Source: Ginsengibacter hankyongi (GTDB lineage Bacteria > Bacteroidota > Bacteroidia > Chitinophagales > Chitinophagaceae). Taken from it: a stretch of 64,000 nucleotides of DNA. The stretch is taken from assembly GCF_008710285.1 (NCBI RefSeq), contig NZ_VYQF01000001.1, positions 1,435,501 through 1,499,500 on the forward strand, read 5' to 3'. The position numbers and the translations under genes are program-made. How positions within the stretch are numbered: position 1 is the first letter of the stretch; every line of letters starts with the position of its first letter. The notes beneath the pieces are model-generated. The model was not told the origin of the DNA, did not search any database, and saw only the letters and a list, made by a program, of their open reading frames with translations. Below, in pieces: positions 43,698-53,920 of the stretch.

Positions 43698-43749
43698 ACG
43701 GCTCAGGTGTGGTTGCGTTTTTAAAACAACTACGCCTTAGCCGTTTTTA
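43698..43749 (+). terminator. Intrinsic terminator-like hairpin between tatA and gatA
   Basis: Long imperfect stem: ACGGCT (43698-43703) / AGCCGT (43739-43744), AGG (43705-43707) / CCT (43735-43737), GTTG (43712-43715) / CAAC (43727-43730), then a T-run TTTTT at 43744-43748. It ends only 15 nt before the TTG start of gatA, so read-through or a promoter inside must feed gatA. Confidence 0.8.
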
Positions 43750-43763
43750 ATAAATTACATTCC

Positions 43764-45200
43764 TTGTTTTCATATAGTACCATATCCATTTACCAGGATC
43801 AAGTTTTCAAAGGCGAAACGACCTGCCTCGAAGCAACTAATTATTATCTTGAAAAAATTAATATAACCGGGAAGCTCAATGCATTTGTGGAAGTGTATGC
43901 ATCAGAAAGTATTGAAAGGGCAAAACATCTTGATGAAAAAAGGATAAGCGGGAAGCCTTGTGGCAAGCTGCACGGCGTTATAATAGCAATAAAAGATGTT
44001 ATCTGCTATAAAGATCATACAGTAACTGCCTCCTCCGGCATCTTAAAAAACTTTGTTTCAGTTTATAATTCAACTGTTGTAGAAAACTTATTAAAAGAAG
44101 ATGCAATTATTATCGGTAGTTGTAATTGCGATGAATTTGCGATGGGAAGTACCAATGAAAATTCAGTGTATGGACGGGTTTTAAACGCTTTGGATAAAAG
44201 TAAAGTTCCCGGTGGTTCCTCCGGAGGTTCTGCCGTAGCGGTGCAAGCTGGCCTTTGCATGGTTAGCCTTGGGAGCGATACGGGTGGTTCAGTGAGGCAA
44301 CCTGCCGATTTCTGCGGAATAACGGGAATTAAGCCATCTTATGGTTGTATATCCAGAAATGGGCTCATAGCCTACGCTTCTTCTTTTGACCAGGTTGGAA
44401 TTTTTTCAAATAATGTAGAAGATGCAGCAATAGTTTTGGAAGTTATTAATGGCCCTGATGAATATGACAGCACTGTAAACCAGCAAAAACAAAAGGAATT
44501 TCAAATCTCTCATCAACCAAAAAAATATAAGATTGCTTTATTAAAAAATGCACTGGGGCATAGAAGCTTAGACCAGGAAATAAAAAAAAATATTTATGAT
44601 TTGGCAGAACAACTAAGGGAAGATGGTAATGAAATAGAGGAAATTGATTTCGATCTTATAGATTTTATTGTGCCTGCTTATTATGTACTCACCACCGCAG
44701 AAGCTTCGAGTAACCTGTCACGTTATGATGGAGTGAGGTATGGTTTTCGCCATCAAAATGATGCTGAAGACCTTGCGCAATTTTATAAGAAAACACGAAG
44801 TGAAGGTTTTGGCAAAGAAGTAAAAAGGCGCATCATGCTTGGCACTTTTGTTTTAAGTGAAGGTTATTATGATGCTTATTTTACAAAGGCACAGCAGATA
44901 AGAAGGTTACTTGTAAACCAGACAGAAGAAATTTTCAAAAGTTTTGATGCTTTAATAATGCCAACAGTACCTTCAACTGCATTTGAAGCAGGAAGTATGC
45001 AAAAGGATCCAATTGCAATATACCTCGCCGATATATACACGGTGTATGCGAATCTTACCGGCACTCCTGCAATTTCGTTGCCATTATTTAAACATTCTAA
45101 TGGAATGCCTTTCGGCCTGCAGGTTATAACCAATAAACACAATGAATTGACTTTGCTCGAACTATCTGATAAGCTTATGAAAAATTACAAAAGGTATTAG
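43764..45200 (+). CDS. gatA: Asp-tRNA(Asn)/Glu-tRNA(Gln) amidotransferase subunit A
   Basis: 478 aa. Amidase-signature enzyme that provides ammonia to GatBC for transamidation of mischarged tRNA. The Ser-cisSer-Lys triad is present: Lys in GVIIAIKDVICY (about 76), GGSSGGSAVAV with the cis-Ser (about 150), and the nucleophile in GSDTGGSVRQPADFCG (about 175). The start must be TTG at 43764 (no ATG or GTG is in frame upstream or near downstream), and the N-terminus fits homologues. The gene begins immediately after a terminator hairpin, an odd arrangement discussed in findings. gatB and gatC are not in the window. Confidence 0.95.
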   Translation: MFSYSTISIYQDQVFKGETTCLEATNYYLEKINITGKLNAFVEVYASESIERAKHLDEKRISGKPCGKLHGVIIAIKDVICYKDHTVTASSGILKNFVSVYNSTVVENLLKEDAIIIGSCNCDEFAMGSTNENSVYGRVLNALDKSKVPGGSSGGSAVAVQAGLCMVSLGSDTGGSVRQPADFCGITGIKPSYGCISRNGLIAYASSFDQVGIFSNNVEDAAIVLEVINGPDEYDSTVNQQKQKEFQISHQPKKYKIALLKNALGHRSLDQEIKKNIYDLAEQLREDGNEIEEIDFDLIDFIVPAYYVLTTAEASSNLSRYDGVRYGFRHQNDAEDLAQFYKKTRSEGFGKEVKRRIMLGTFVLSEGYYDAYFTKAQQIRRLLVNQTEEIFKSFDALIMPTVPSTAFEAGSMQKDPIAIYLADIYTVYANLTGTPAISLPLFKHSNGMPFGLQVITNKHNELTLLELSDKLMKNYKRY

Positions 45201-45203
45201 ATA

Positions 45204-46343
45204 ATGAAGAAGATTTTAATCATATCAATTTTATTTTTTGTTTTACAAATTGCATTTACAAATTGCTCGTTTGCCGGAAATAAATTTTATCGGCAAAATA
45301 TTGCGGATACTGTAATTCCGGAAAACATTAAAATAGAAGATAAGGCAATAGATGAAGTGATCAAATCTTCTACTCCTCCTAAACAGGAAAAGGTGAAATA
45401 TGTAAGCCAGGTTACCAAATATGGTTTTAAAGATCTGTTCAAAAATTATTCTTATAATCCTTCTATTCCTTATACCGCCCAGGTAAATCCCCACGCGGAG
45501 ACTTATATGCAGGATTACCTGCAGGCTCATGGAAAATACCTGGAGCATATGAAAGCGACTGCTCTGCCTTATTTTAATCTAATTGATGGCATTCTTACTC
45601 AATATGGTTTGCCAAAGGAATTGAAATACCTGGCTGTTATTGAGAGTGATTTAAAATCAAATGCCCTCTCAATTGCCGGTGCCCGTGGACCCTGGCAACT
45701 TATGCCCTATACGGCTGAAGGTTATGGCCTGAAAGTTAATCAAAACGTTGATGACCGAACAGACTATACGAAAAGCACGAATGCCGCTGCCAAATACTTA
45801 TTGAGCCTTTACAAGAATTTTAATGATTGGCTTCTCGTGATAGCTGCTTACAACGGAGGGCCAGGAAGAGTGTATACTGCGATAAATAAAAGTGGTAGCC
45901 GTAATTTCTGGAAACTTCAATATTACCTTCCGGAAGAATCACGTAACCACGTAAAGAAGTTTATTGCCACCCATTTTATAATGGAAACGTCAACAAATAA
46001 TAATTTCGATTATACTAGTTTAAATGGAGTGGGAGGTGTTTTAAAACCAGACATGTCAGAAGAAGAATCTGCGAATTCTGACAGTATGAAAGTTTCCGGA
46101 AGATATATCGCATCAATAATTGCAAAAAATATTGACATGGATATTAACGATTTTAATCGTTATAACCCTGGATTTGATAACACGATGGCATCCGGGGACA
46201 CCGTTAATATGCGATTGCCGAATGCTAAAATGCCTCTTTTTATCACTAATAAATATGGCATCCTTAATGAATGTGTGCAACACCTGTTAGGAGAGGCAAA
46301 CTTTGACACGAAAACAATTTATAAGAAGAAAGCATCAAAATAA
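45204..46343 (+). CDS. Lytic transglycosylase, MltD-like
   Basis: 379 aa. N-terminal signal peptide (about 1-24). The SLT domain (about 120-260) has the catalytic Glu in LAVIESDLKSNALS, then GARGPWQLMPYTAEGYGL, DDRTDYTKSTNAAAKYL and VIAAYNGGPGRV, all MltD/Slt70-type motifs. A C-terminal LysM-like stretch (about 300-345, DINDFNRYNPGFDNTMASGD) may help bind peptidoglycan. It cleaves the glycan strand to anhydromuropeptides at the cell wall. It starts 3 nt after gatA and ends 7 nt before convergent pabB. Confidence 0.92.
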   Translation: MKKILIISILFFVLQIAFTNCSFAGNKFYRQNIADTVIPENIKIEDKAIDEVIKSSTPPKQEKVKYVSQVTKYGFKDLFKNYSYNPSIPYTAQVNPHAETYMQDYLQAHGKYLEHMKATALPYFNLIDGILTQYGLPKELKYLAVIESDLKSNALSIAGARGPWQLMPYTAEGYGLKVNQNVDDRTDYTKSTNAAAKYLLSLYKNFNDWLLVIAAYNGGPGRVYTAINKSGSRNFWKLQYYLPEESRNHVKKFIATHFIMETSTNNNFDYTSLNGVGGVLKPDMSEEESANSDSMKVSGRYIASIIAKNIDMDINDFNRYNPGFDNTMASGDTVNMRLPNAKMPLFITNKYGILNECVQHLLGEANFDTKTIYKKKASK

Positions 46344-46350
46344 AAACCAA

Positions 46351-47646
46351 TTATTCAAGGGCTTTTTTCATAGCGGATATTTTTAATAAACATTCTTCAT
46401 ATTCATGCTCCGGCTCGCTTTTAGCTGTTATAGCCGAACCCGCCTGAATAGACAGATAGGAATTTGATTTATTGTAAAGGATACTTCTAATTACCACATT
46501 AAAATCAAAATCTCCTTCCGGCGTTATATAGCCTACAGTGCCTGAGAACAAACCCCGGCTTGTCCTTTCATATTTTTCAATTAATTCCATTACTCTTTTT
46601 TTAGGAGCCCCTGTCATAGATCCCATCGGAAACGTTGCGTAAAAAATATCGGCTAATGAAATATTTTCTTTTACATTTCCGGTAATGGTAGAGATCATTT
46701 GATGTACTTGTGGAAATGAATAAATAGCCAGGAATTCACTCACCACTACCGAACCTTGAGTACATATTTTGGCAAGGTCGTTCCTAACAAGGTCTACAAT
46801 CATTATGTTCTCCGAACGCTCTTTATCACTATTTAGCAAATCATCTTTGCGTTGTTGATCAACCTTCGAATCATTCATAATACGTTTCCCAGTACCTTTT
46901 ATAGGCTGGGCAATAATTGTAGCTCCTGTTTTCTTTAGAAACCGCTCCGGGCTGGAGCAAATGAGATATTTATCGTGGTACTTATAAAAAGCTGAAAAAG
47001 GATTTGGCGATAGTGTATTTAATTTTCTGTAAACTGAAAGCGGATCAATCATTATATCATCCGCGTAAAATTCCTGGCAAAAATTTATTTCATAGCAATC
47101 ACCTCTTAATATATGTCGCTGTAACTTTTCAACGGTTTCTATATATTCTATTTTAGTAAACCTCGACTTTAATAACGGAGAGGGGTAATCGATAATTTTT
47201 ACAGGTTCCGATGAGATAATTTCCTCAAAAATTTCCTGCGCATTTAGTGAACTATAAACTCCTATTCTTATTTCATTTCCGGACAAAATAAATACAATTT
47301 CGGGAACAAAGAAAAGGAAGCCAGGAAAACCAATACTGTCCGGATTTGAGGATTGAAGATTTTCAATTTCATTTTTTACATCGTAAGCGACGTGGCCAAA
47401 AATCCAATCATCGGAATCCCTTTTAATTCGATCAAAATCTTTTAAACTATTAATACCGTTAGAAACCAAAGAGCGCAACATGCCGACTCCTGCAATACAT
47501 TCGTACGATTTATGAAAGTTATAATCGTTATTGTCTAAGAAACAAAAAATGCTAAACTTCTTTATAAAGTTTAGCATTTGAAATTTAAAAGTTGATAAAT
47601 CTTCTATGAAATATGATGAGAATTGTCTTTTCAAAATTATGATCAA
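46351..47646 (-). CDS. pabB: Para-aminobenzoate/anthranilate synthase component I (PabB-like)
   Basis: 431 aa from a TTG at 47646; an ATG at 47577 (408 aa) is possible but loses the segment with Bacteroidota homology (YFIEDLSTFKFQM). The chorismate-binding fold is seen in GDCYEINFCQEF, SPNPFSAFYKYHDKYLICSS, PIKGTGKRIM, ENIMIVDLVRNDLAKIC, and GSMTGAPKKRVMELI with FSGTVGYI. PabB aminates chorismate for folate; TrpE-type specificity cannot be fully excluded. A perfect 9-bp hairpin overlies codons near 24-32. It is convergent to the transglycosylase gene. Confidence 0.9.
   Translation of the reverse strand: MIIILKRQFSSYFIEDLSTFKFQMLNFIKKFSIFCFLDNNDYNFHKSYECIAGVGMLRSLVSNGINSLKDFDRIKRDSDDWIFGHVAYDVKNEIENLQSSNPDSIGFPGFLFFVPEIVFILSGNEIRIGVYSSLNAQEIFEEIISSEPVKIIDYPSPLLKSRFTKIEYIETVEKLQRHILRGDCYEINFCQEFYADDIMIDPLSVYRKLNTLSPNPFSAFYKYHDKYLICSSPERFLKKTGATIIAQPIKGTGKRIMNDSKVDQQRKDDLLNSDKERSENIMIVDLVRNDLAKICTQGSVVVSEFLAIYSFPQVHQMISTITGNVKENISLADIFYATFPMGSMTGAPKKRVMELIEKYERTSRGLFSGTVGYITPEGDFDFNVVIRSILYNKSNSYLSIQAGSAITAKSEPEHEYEECLLKISAMKKALE
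47551..47575 (-). repeat. Hairpin within the 5' part of pabB
   Basis: Plus-strand GCTAAACTT (47551-47559) and AAGTTTAGC (47567-47575) form a perfect 9-bp stem with a 7-nt loop. On the minus strand it is followed by ATTTTTT and covers the internal ATG at 47577 to 47575, so it could act on translation or as an early terminator. Confidence 0.55.
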
Positions 47647-47673
47647 CAGCGGGAAAGTTAATAAATATCGCTG

Positions 47674-48084
47674 CTAAAAATCATCATCTTCATCATCATC
47701 CACCCCATCATTAAAAAGATCAAGGTCTTTAAAGTCATCATCAAGGTCAAAATCATCGTCGGCTTTGCCCTTTTTCCCGGGAGCTTTTTTAATCTTTGAC
47801 TTTGGTATATCAAACTCTTCAAAGTCAGGATCGAAGTCATCTGCGTCATCAGTTTTTTCCCAATCATCATCAATTTCCACATCGTCGTCGTCATCGTCAT
47901 CATCATCTGTACCTTTCTTTTTTGATGAAGAAGTTTTTGATTTTTTCACGGGTATGTCGTCATCAACTAAATCGTCATCATCATCGTCCAAATCATCCTC
48001 CTTTTTCTTTGATGTGGTCTTAGAAGTACTTGCCGCCGGTTTTTTTTCAGGAAATTTTTTTTCCTTCTCAGATTTTGCTTTCAT
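47674..48084 (-). CDS. Extremely acidic low-complexity protein
   Basis: 136 aa. The N-terminus is Lys-rich (MKAKSEKEKKFPEKKPAAST) and the rest is Asp-rich with a run of nine Asp (around residues 60-68), tracts of D/E, and a final VDDDEDDDF. No signal peptide, no membrane helix; disorder throughout is predicted by composition. It has its own start 97 nt from the pabB region and lies between pabB and purA on one strand. A second frame covering the same bases is a shadow with Met/Thr repeats. I know no function; charged, disordered proteins of this type can bind basic proteins, but that is only inference. Confidence 0.7.
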   Translation of the reverse strand: MKAKSEKEKKFPEKKPAASTSKTTSKKKEDDLDDDDDDLVDDDIPVKKSKTSSSKKKGTDDDDDDDDDVEIDDDWEKTDDADDFDPDFEEFDIPKSKIKKAPGKKGKADDDFDLDDDFKDLDLFNDGVDDDEDDDF

Positions 48085-48169
48085 AATTTTCTTAAAGGAT
48101 TAATTATGTAAAATTTCAATTAGATTTTTAATTTGCCAAAAATTATTTAATATTTTTTTAGAGCAACAA

Positions 48170-49447
<1,278 letters not shown>

Positions 49448-49619
49448 TTATTAAATGAAGCACAAAATATCTTAATCAATAAGCATTCGGGTAAAAATAA
49501 AATGAAATAAACAAATGAAGATTATAATTTCAATTTTGTTTAAAATTAGTGGAAAAGAAACTTAAGAATGAAGTTTTTAAAATAAAATTCCCGAAACTTT
49601 AATTGGAAACAACTCTTTA

Positions 49620-50858
49620 TTATGCAACTTTCAACATACTAAGCTTGCTTATTTTAAATTTATGCTGAGCATAGTCCATTGTGAGTGTAAAAGTTTTTAC
49701 TTTTTGAGATGGCAATTCATACATTGCATCGGTTAATATACTCTCGCAAATACTTCTAAGGCCGCGGGCTCCCAATTTATATTCCATAGCCTTGTCAACC
49801 ATAAAATCGTAGACTTCATTTTCAATTACAAGGTCAATCCCTTCCAGCTCAAATAATTTCTTATATTGCTTGATAAGAGAATTTTTGGGTTCGGTTAAAA
49901 TATTTCTTAGGGTAATTTTATCCAACGGATTAAGGAAAGTTACCACCGGAAGCCTTCCCAGTAATTCAGGGATAAGTCCAAATGATTTTAGATCCTGCGC
50001 ATTTACAAATTGTAACAGATTCTTCCGTTGAAAATCCTGGAGTTCTTTGTTTACGTTAAAACCAATTGCATTAGTATTAATTCTTCTTGCAATAAGCCTG
50101 TCAACACCATCAAAAGCTCCTCCGCAAATAAAAAGTATATTACTCGTATTTAATTTTATCAGTTTCTGTTCAGGATGTTTGCGTCCTCCCTGCGGTGGTA
50201 CCAATACTTCTGTTCCCTCCAGCAGTTTGAGCAATCCTTGTTGTACTCCTTCGCCGCTTACATCACGTGTAATACTTGGATTATCGCTTTTACGGGCAAT
50301 CTTATCTATTTCATCAATATAAACTATTCCCTTTTGAGCCGCATTCACATCAAAATTGCAAACCTGTAATAATCTGCTTAAAATACTTTCAACATCTTCA
50401 CCAACATAACCTGCTTCGGTAAAAACAGTTGCGTCAACAATGGCAAACGGCACGTTGAGTACACGTGCAATTGTTTTAGCAAGCAGCGTTTTACCGGTAC
50501 CGGTTTCTCCTACCATTATAATGTTACTTTTTTCTATTTCAACATCGCTGTCTACTTTTTGATTCAAGCGTTTATAATGATTGTAAACCGCAACGGCCAA
50601 TACCTTTTTTGCATCATCCTGCCCAATTACATATTCATCAAGGAATTTTTTTAGCTCAATCGGCTTCTTTACGGATAGTTTGTATGCTGATGACTGGCTA
50701 TTTTTTTCCGGCATCGGAAAAATTTCCTGTGTGATAATTTCTTGCGCATGTTCTACACAATTCTCACAAATATGGCCTTCCTGTCCTGCGATAAGAATTT
50801 TAACTTCATCACGACTTCTTCCGCAAAAAGAACAATGTAAGGTTTGTTGTTTCGCCAT
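49620..50858 (-). CDS. clpX: ClpX, ATP-dependent Clp protease unfoldase
   Basis: 412 aa. The N-terminal zinc-binding domain has four Cys (CSFCGRS and HICENCV). AAA+ core: Walker [10 protein letters not shown] at about 122, [11 protein letters not shown] Walker B at about 185, [20 protein letters not shown], and the pore-loop/sensor segments [13 protein letters not shown] and [16 protein letters not shown]. The IGF loop region for ClpP docking is present near [12 protein letters not shown]. ClpX unfolds substrates and threads them into ClpP. It is the last gene of the tig-clpP-clpP-clpX cluster. Confidence 0.97.
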   Translation of the reverse strand: MAKQQTLHCSFCGRSRDEVKILIAGQEGHICENCVEHAQEIITQEIFPMPEKNSQSSAYKLSVKKPIELKKFLDEYVIGQDDAKKVLAVAVYNHYKRLNQKVDSDVEIEKSNIIMVGETGTGKTLLAKTIARVLNVPFAIVDATVFTEAGYVGEDVESILSRLLQVCNFDVNAAQKGIVYIDEIDKIARKSDNPSITRDVSGEGVQQGLLKLLEGTEVLVPPQGGRKHPEQKLIKLNTSNILFICGGAFDGVDRLIARRINTNAIGFNVNKELQDFQRKNLLQFVNAQDLKSFGLIPELLGRLPVVTFLNPLDKITLRNILTEPKNSLIKQYKKLFELEGIDLVIENEVYDFMVDKAMEYKLGARGLRSICESILTDAMYELPSQKVKTFTLTMDYAQHKFKISKLSMLKVA

Positions 50859-50981
50859 TTGGCTATTTGTTTATATAAATTTTATATCAACCTTGTTTAA
50901 ATTACGATTTTAAATGATCTTTTTCGAGTTTCTGCAAAAAAGGATCTTTTAAATGACAATCAAATAACGCAGAAAGTTGCT

Positions 50982-51608
50982 TTATAGTTTGTTTAAAATC
51001 CCATCAACTATGCCATACTTCTTACTTTCAGTGGCATCCATCCAGTAATCCCTGTCGAAATCTTCCATCACTTTATCATAAGTCTGGCCGCAATTTTCAG
51101 CAAGAATTTTAGCGCCTAATTGTTTTGCCTTTAAAATTTGTACCGCAATAATTTCAAGATCTGCACTGGTTCCTTGTCCCCCGCCGCTGGGCTGGTGTAT
51201 CATCACTTCTCCATGAGGGAAAATAAAGCGTTTTCCTTTTTCTCCCCCACTCAATAAAATGCTGCCCATACTGGCTGCCATTCCCATACAAACAGTGCTT
51301 ACGGGAGATTTGATCATTTTCATGGTATCGTAAATAACCATACCGCTTGTAATAACGCCACCCGGGCTATTTATGTAAAATGTTATTTCTTTTCCCGGGT
51401 CCATTGCATCAAGATATAATAGTCGGTTGGTAATATCTTTTGCACTTTTATCATCTACAACACCCCAAAGAAAAATTTTCCTTTGCTCAATAAATTTTTT
51501 ATCGAACATCATTCCGCCCATCATTTTCTCCATAGGATTTTCCGGCACTGATTTTTCCGGCTCTTCCTCTTCTTCAAAACGTGTTGAATTTATTTTATAA
51601 AGATTCAT
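50982..51608 (-). CDS. clpP: ClpP protease subunit, copy 2 (208 aa)
   Basis: 208 aa. Serine protease subunit that forms a barrel with ClpX. Catalytic Ser in [16 protein letters not shown], His in [13 protein letters not shown], and Asp in [18 protein letters not shown] are all present. It has an N-terminal extension with EEEEEPEKS and a Met-rich GGMMFDKK that the upstream ClpP lacks. Two clpP genes in tandem (25 nt apart) imply either a hetero-oligomer or two specialised barrels. It precedes clpX by 123 nt in the same direction. Confidence 0.95.
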   Translation of the reverse strand: MNLYKINSTRFEEEEEPEKSVPENPMEKMMGGMMFDKKFIEQRKIFLWGVVDDKSAKDITNRLLYLDAMDPGKEITFYINSPGGVITSGMVIYDTMKMIKSPVSTVCMGMAASMGSILLSGGEKGKRFIFPHGEVMIHQPSGGGQGTSADLEIIAVQILKAKQLGAKILAENCGQTYDKVMEDFDRDYWMDATESKKYGIVDGILNKL

Positions 51609-51632
51609 TTGCTTGTATTTTATTTTGAATAT

Positions 51633-52322
51633 CTATTTTTTTGCCTTTTTGGAATTGATCAATAAAACTTCATCAATTAAGCCATATTCTTTCGCTTCAG
51701 GTGCTGTCATCCAGAAATCCCTATTGCTATCTTTGGTTACTTTTTCCATAGTTTGACCGGCATGATCGCTAAGAATTTCATAAAGCTCATGCTTCACTTT
51801 TCTAACTTCGTTTACAGTAATCTCAACATCAGATGCCTGGCCTGCAGCGCCTCCGCTTGGTTGGTGCATCATTATCCTTGCATGTTTTAACGCACTTCGT
51901 TTACCCGCAGCTCCAGCTGCCATTAATACTGCTGCCATACTTGCCGCCATACCTGTACAAATTGTAGCTATGTCGGGTGTAACAAACTGCATGGTATCAT
52001 AAAGACCTAAACCTGCATATACTGCTCCACCGGGAGAATTAATATACAATTGAATATCCCTTGTTCTGTCAGTGCTTTCCAAAAAAAGCAATTGGGCAGT
52101 AATAATATTTGCTACTTCATCATTTACAGGATACCCTAAAAAAATAATCCTGTCCATCATGAGGCGGCTGTAAACGTCCATTACTGCTACGTTCATAGGA
52201 CGTTCTTCTATAATATTCGGAGTAAGATTAGTAATATTATGATTGATATATCCATGCAGCGTATTACTGCTAATGCCTTTATGCTTAACAGCATATTTTT
52301 CAAATTCTTTTCCTGTATTCAT
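51633..52322 (-). CDS. clpP: ClpP protease subunit, copy 1 (229 aa)
   Basis: 229 aa. Catalytic Ser in CTGMAASMAAVLMAAG, His in ARIMMHQPSGGAAGQAS, and Asp in KDSNRDFWMTAPEAKEYG are all present, so both copies should be active. Its N-terminus (about 1-45) contains the processed leader segment found in many Bacteroidota ClpP1 (RPMNVAVMDVYSRLMMDRI). It is first in the clpP-clpP-clpX part and is probably driven by a promoter at 52366-52398 as well as by the upstream tig transcript. Confidence 0.95.
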   Translation of the reverse strand: MNTGKEFEKYAVKHKGISSNTLHGYINHNITNLTPNIIEERPMNVAVMDVYSRLMMDRIIFLGYPVNDEVANIITAQLLFLESTDRTRDIQLYINSPGGAVYAGLGLYDTMQFVTPDIATICTGMAASMAAVLMAAGAAGKRSALKHARIMMHQPSGGAAGQASDVEITVNEVRKVKHELYEILSDHAGQTMEKVTKDSNRDFWMTAPEAKEYGLIDEVLLINSKKAKK

Positions 52323-52365
52323 AAATTAAGTTTAATAAAAAAGCAATTTACAGCTATGAAGTTCC

Positions 52366-52398
52366 CAAATATTATGCTAACAAAAAAAAGAGACAAAA
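52366..52398 (-). promoter_or_regulatory. Promoter in front of the clpP genes
   Basis: On the minus strand: TTTTG (52398-52394), 19-nt spacer, TAATATTTG (52374-52366), one base longer than the usual box. It lies 44 nt before the clpP ATG and separates the clp genes from tig. Confidence 0.45.
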
Positions 52399-52485
52399 GG
52401 ACAGAGGAGTAAGTACCTGTTTATTACTATTAGAAGACTATTGTTAAAAAGTCAATTAGCTCGTTGTTGGTCGTCGACTTTTCAA

Positions 52486-53850
52486 TTAATGATGATGGTG
52501 ATGCTGCATTGCTAACAACTCCTCGGGCGACGATTGTTTTTCCTCCGGTGTAACCTGCGTTTCAATAAAGTTGAATAGTTTTTCGGTAAGTATTTTTCTA
52601 TAACTGCTATCAACCTGCTTTTCATCTTTCATCATCCTGTCAATATAACTATCTATCCATTCGCTATTGTCGCCCATATTCATTTGTCCGAAATAACGCA
52701 TAACTTCTTCTTTCATATAATTTCTCAATTCCTCTTCAGAAACATCAATCTTATTCTCGCTGATTATTTTATCGCTTATCAACGTCCATTTTAACTGGTT
52801 GGTAAATGAAGGATATTCCGCTTCAACTTCTTCCGGGGTTTTCTTTTTTTCGCCACCTATAGCAATCCATCTTTTTAAAAATTCATCGGGTAAAGCAAGA
52901 CGTGTTTCCAATAAAATATGGTACAGCTGATCATGCATCTGACTTTTGCTTGCAGCATCCCATTGTTGCTGCAATTCTTCTTTCATTGCTTCGCGGAATG
53001 CCTCTTCTGTTTTTATTTCTTTACCCGGGAAAATCAGGCTAAAAAAATCTTCGTTGAGTTGTTTTTTTTCAACCAAACCTATTTTCGTTATGGTCATTTT
53101 AAAATACTTCTCTCCTGAAGAAGAATCATTCTTATCAAGTCCTAAATCAGATAAAATCCATTCTCTTTCTTTTTCAGGAAATGCATTTTTTAATTGTAAT
53201 ACAACAGACTCATCTTTACTTTTGCCATATAAATGAGGGCGAAAATCTTCAGCAAAATATTTTACCAAAATAGAATTATCTTTTGAGAGTGCTTCTGGCA
53301 AAGGGTTTCCTTCTGCATCACTTTCTTCAAATAAAACATTCAAAACATTTTCAGGGCCGGTAACCGTTTCAGCATCCTTCATATTTCCATGCTTGGTAAC
53401 TAATTTTTCTATCTCTTCGTCTACCATCTCGTTAGTTACTTTCACTTTATACAAATACGGCTTTGCTTTTGATAAAACATCCACTGAAACTTCCGGCTTA
53501 AGGCCTATTTCAAAAGGGAATTCATAATCGGTAGGATTTGACATATCAAGGTTCCTCATGTCACTTTCCATGGGTAACGGCTGAGCAAAAATCACAGGTT
53601 TTTCTTTAGTAAGATATTCCTGGATTTCTTTTTCTACCGCCTTGATAACTTCATCATAAAAAATAGAGGCGCCATACATTTTTTTAACCATACCCGTTGG
53701 CACCATACCTTTTCTAAAACCGGGAATATTTGCTTTTTTGCTATAATCTTTTATAGCTTTTTCAAATGATGGATAATAATCTTCTTTAGAAACTTTTACT
53801 GTCAGTTTATCATGAAGATTGCCAATACTTTCTTTTGTTACGTTTGCCAT
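52486..53850 (-). CDS. tig: Trigger factor, ribosome-associated chaperone
   Basis: 454 aa. N-terminal ribosome-binding tail with IPGFRKGMVPTGMVKK (FRxGxxP motif, about 39-54), a long helical C-terminal domain (about 270-430), and a degenerate PPIase region (about 150-260), as often seen in Bacteroidota. It meets nascent chains at the exit tunnel. The last residues are MQ followed by five His, an odd natural tail with mixed His codons. It is the first gene of tig-clpP-clpP-clpX, 163 nt before the first clpP. tRNA-Leu lies 70 nt upstream in the same direction. Confidence 0.95.
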   Translation of the reverse strand: MANVTKESIGNLHDKLTVKVSKEDYYPSFEKAIKDYSKKANIPGFRKGMVPTGMVKKMYGASIFYDEVIKAVEKEIQEYLTKEKPVIFAQPLPMESDMRNLDMSNPTDYEFPFEIGLKPEVSVDVLSKAKPYLYKVKVTNEMVDEEIEKLVTKHGNMKDAETVTGPENVLNVLFEESDAEGNPLPEALSKDNSILVKYFAEDFRPHLYGKSKDESVVLQLKNAFPEKEREWILSDLGLDKNDSSSGEKYFKMTITKIGLVEKKQLNEDFFSLIFPGKEIKTEEAFREAMKEELQQQWDAASKSQMHDQLYHILLETRLALPDEFLKRWIAIGGEKKKTPEEVEAEYPSFTNQLKWTLISDKIISENKIDVSEEELRNYMKEEVMRYFGQMNMGDNSEWIDSYIDRMMKDEKQVDSSYRKILTEKLFNFIETQVTPEEKQSSPEELLAMQHHHHH

Positions 53851-53866
53851 TAATTAAATTTTATCG

Positions 53867-53910
53867 ACCGTAAGAAACGGTGTTTATAATTTTCCTTCGG
53901 AGAAAATTAT
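53867..53910 (-). repeat. Two hairpins between tRNA-Leu and tig
   Basis: Hairpin A: ATAATTTTC (53886-53894) / GAAAATTAT (53902-53910), perfect 9 bp with a TTCG-containing loop. Hairpin B: ACCGT (53867-53871) / ACGGT (53877-53881), 5 bp, loop AAGAA, 16 nt before the tig ATG. On the minus strand they lie in order after the tRNA; A may mark the tRNA 3' end or terminator, B is in the tig leader. Confidence 0.6.
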
Positions 53911-53920
53911 GTTGGAGAAG

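Noticed and set aside
47658-47906. Met/Thr-rich open frame over the Asp-rich gene
   Set aside because: It is the same GAT/GAC repeat region read one base off. The Asp-rich frame is longer, has Lys-rich start and a clean stop.
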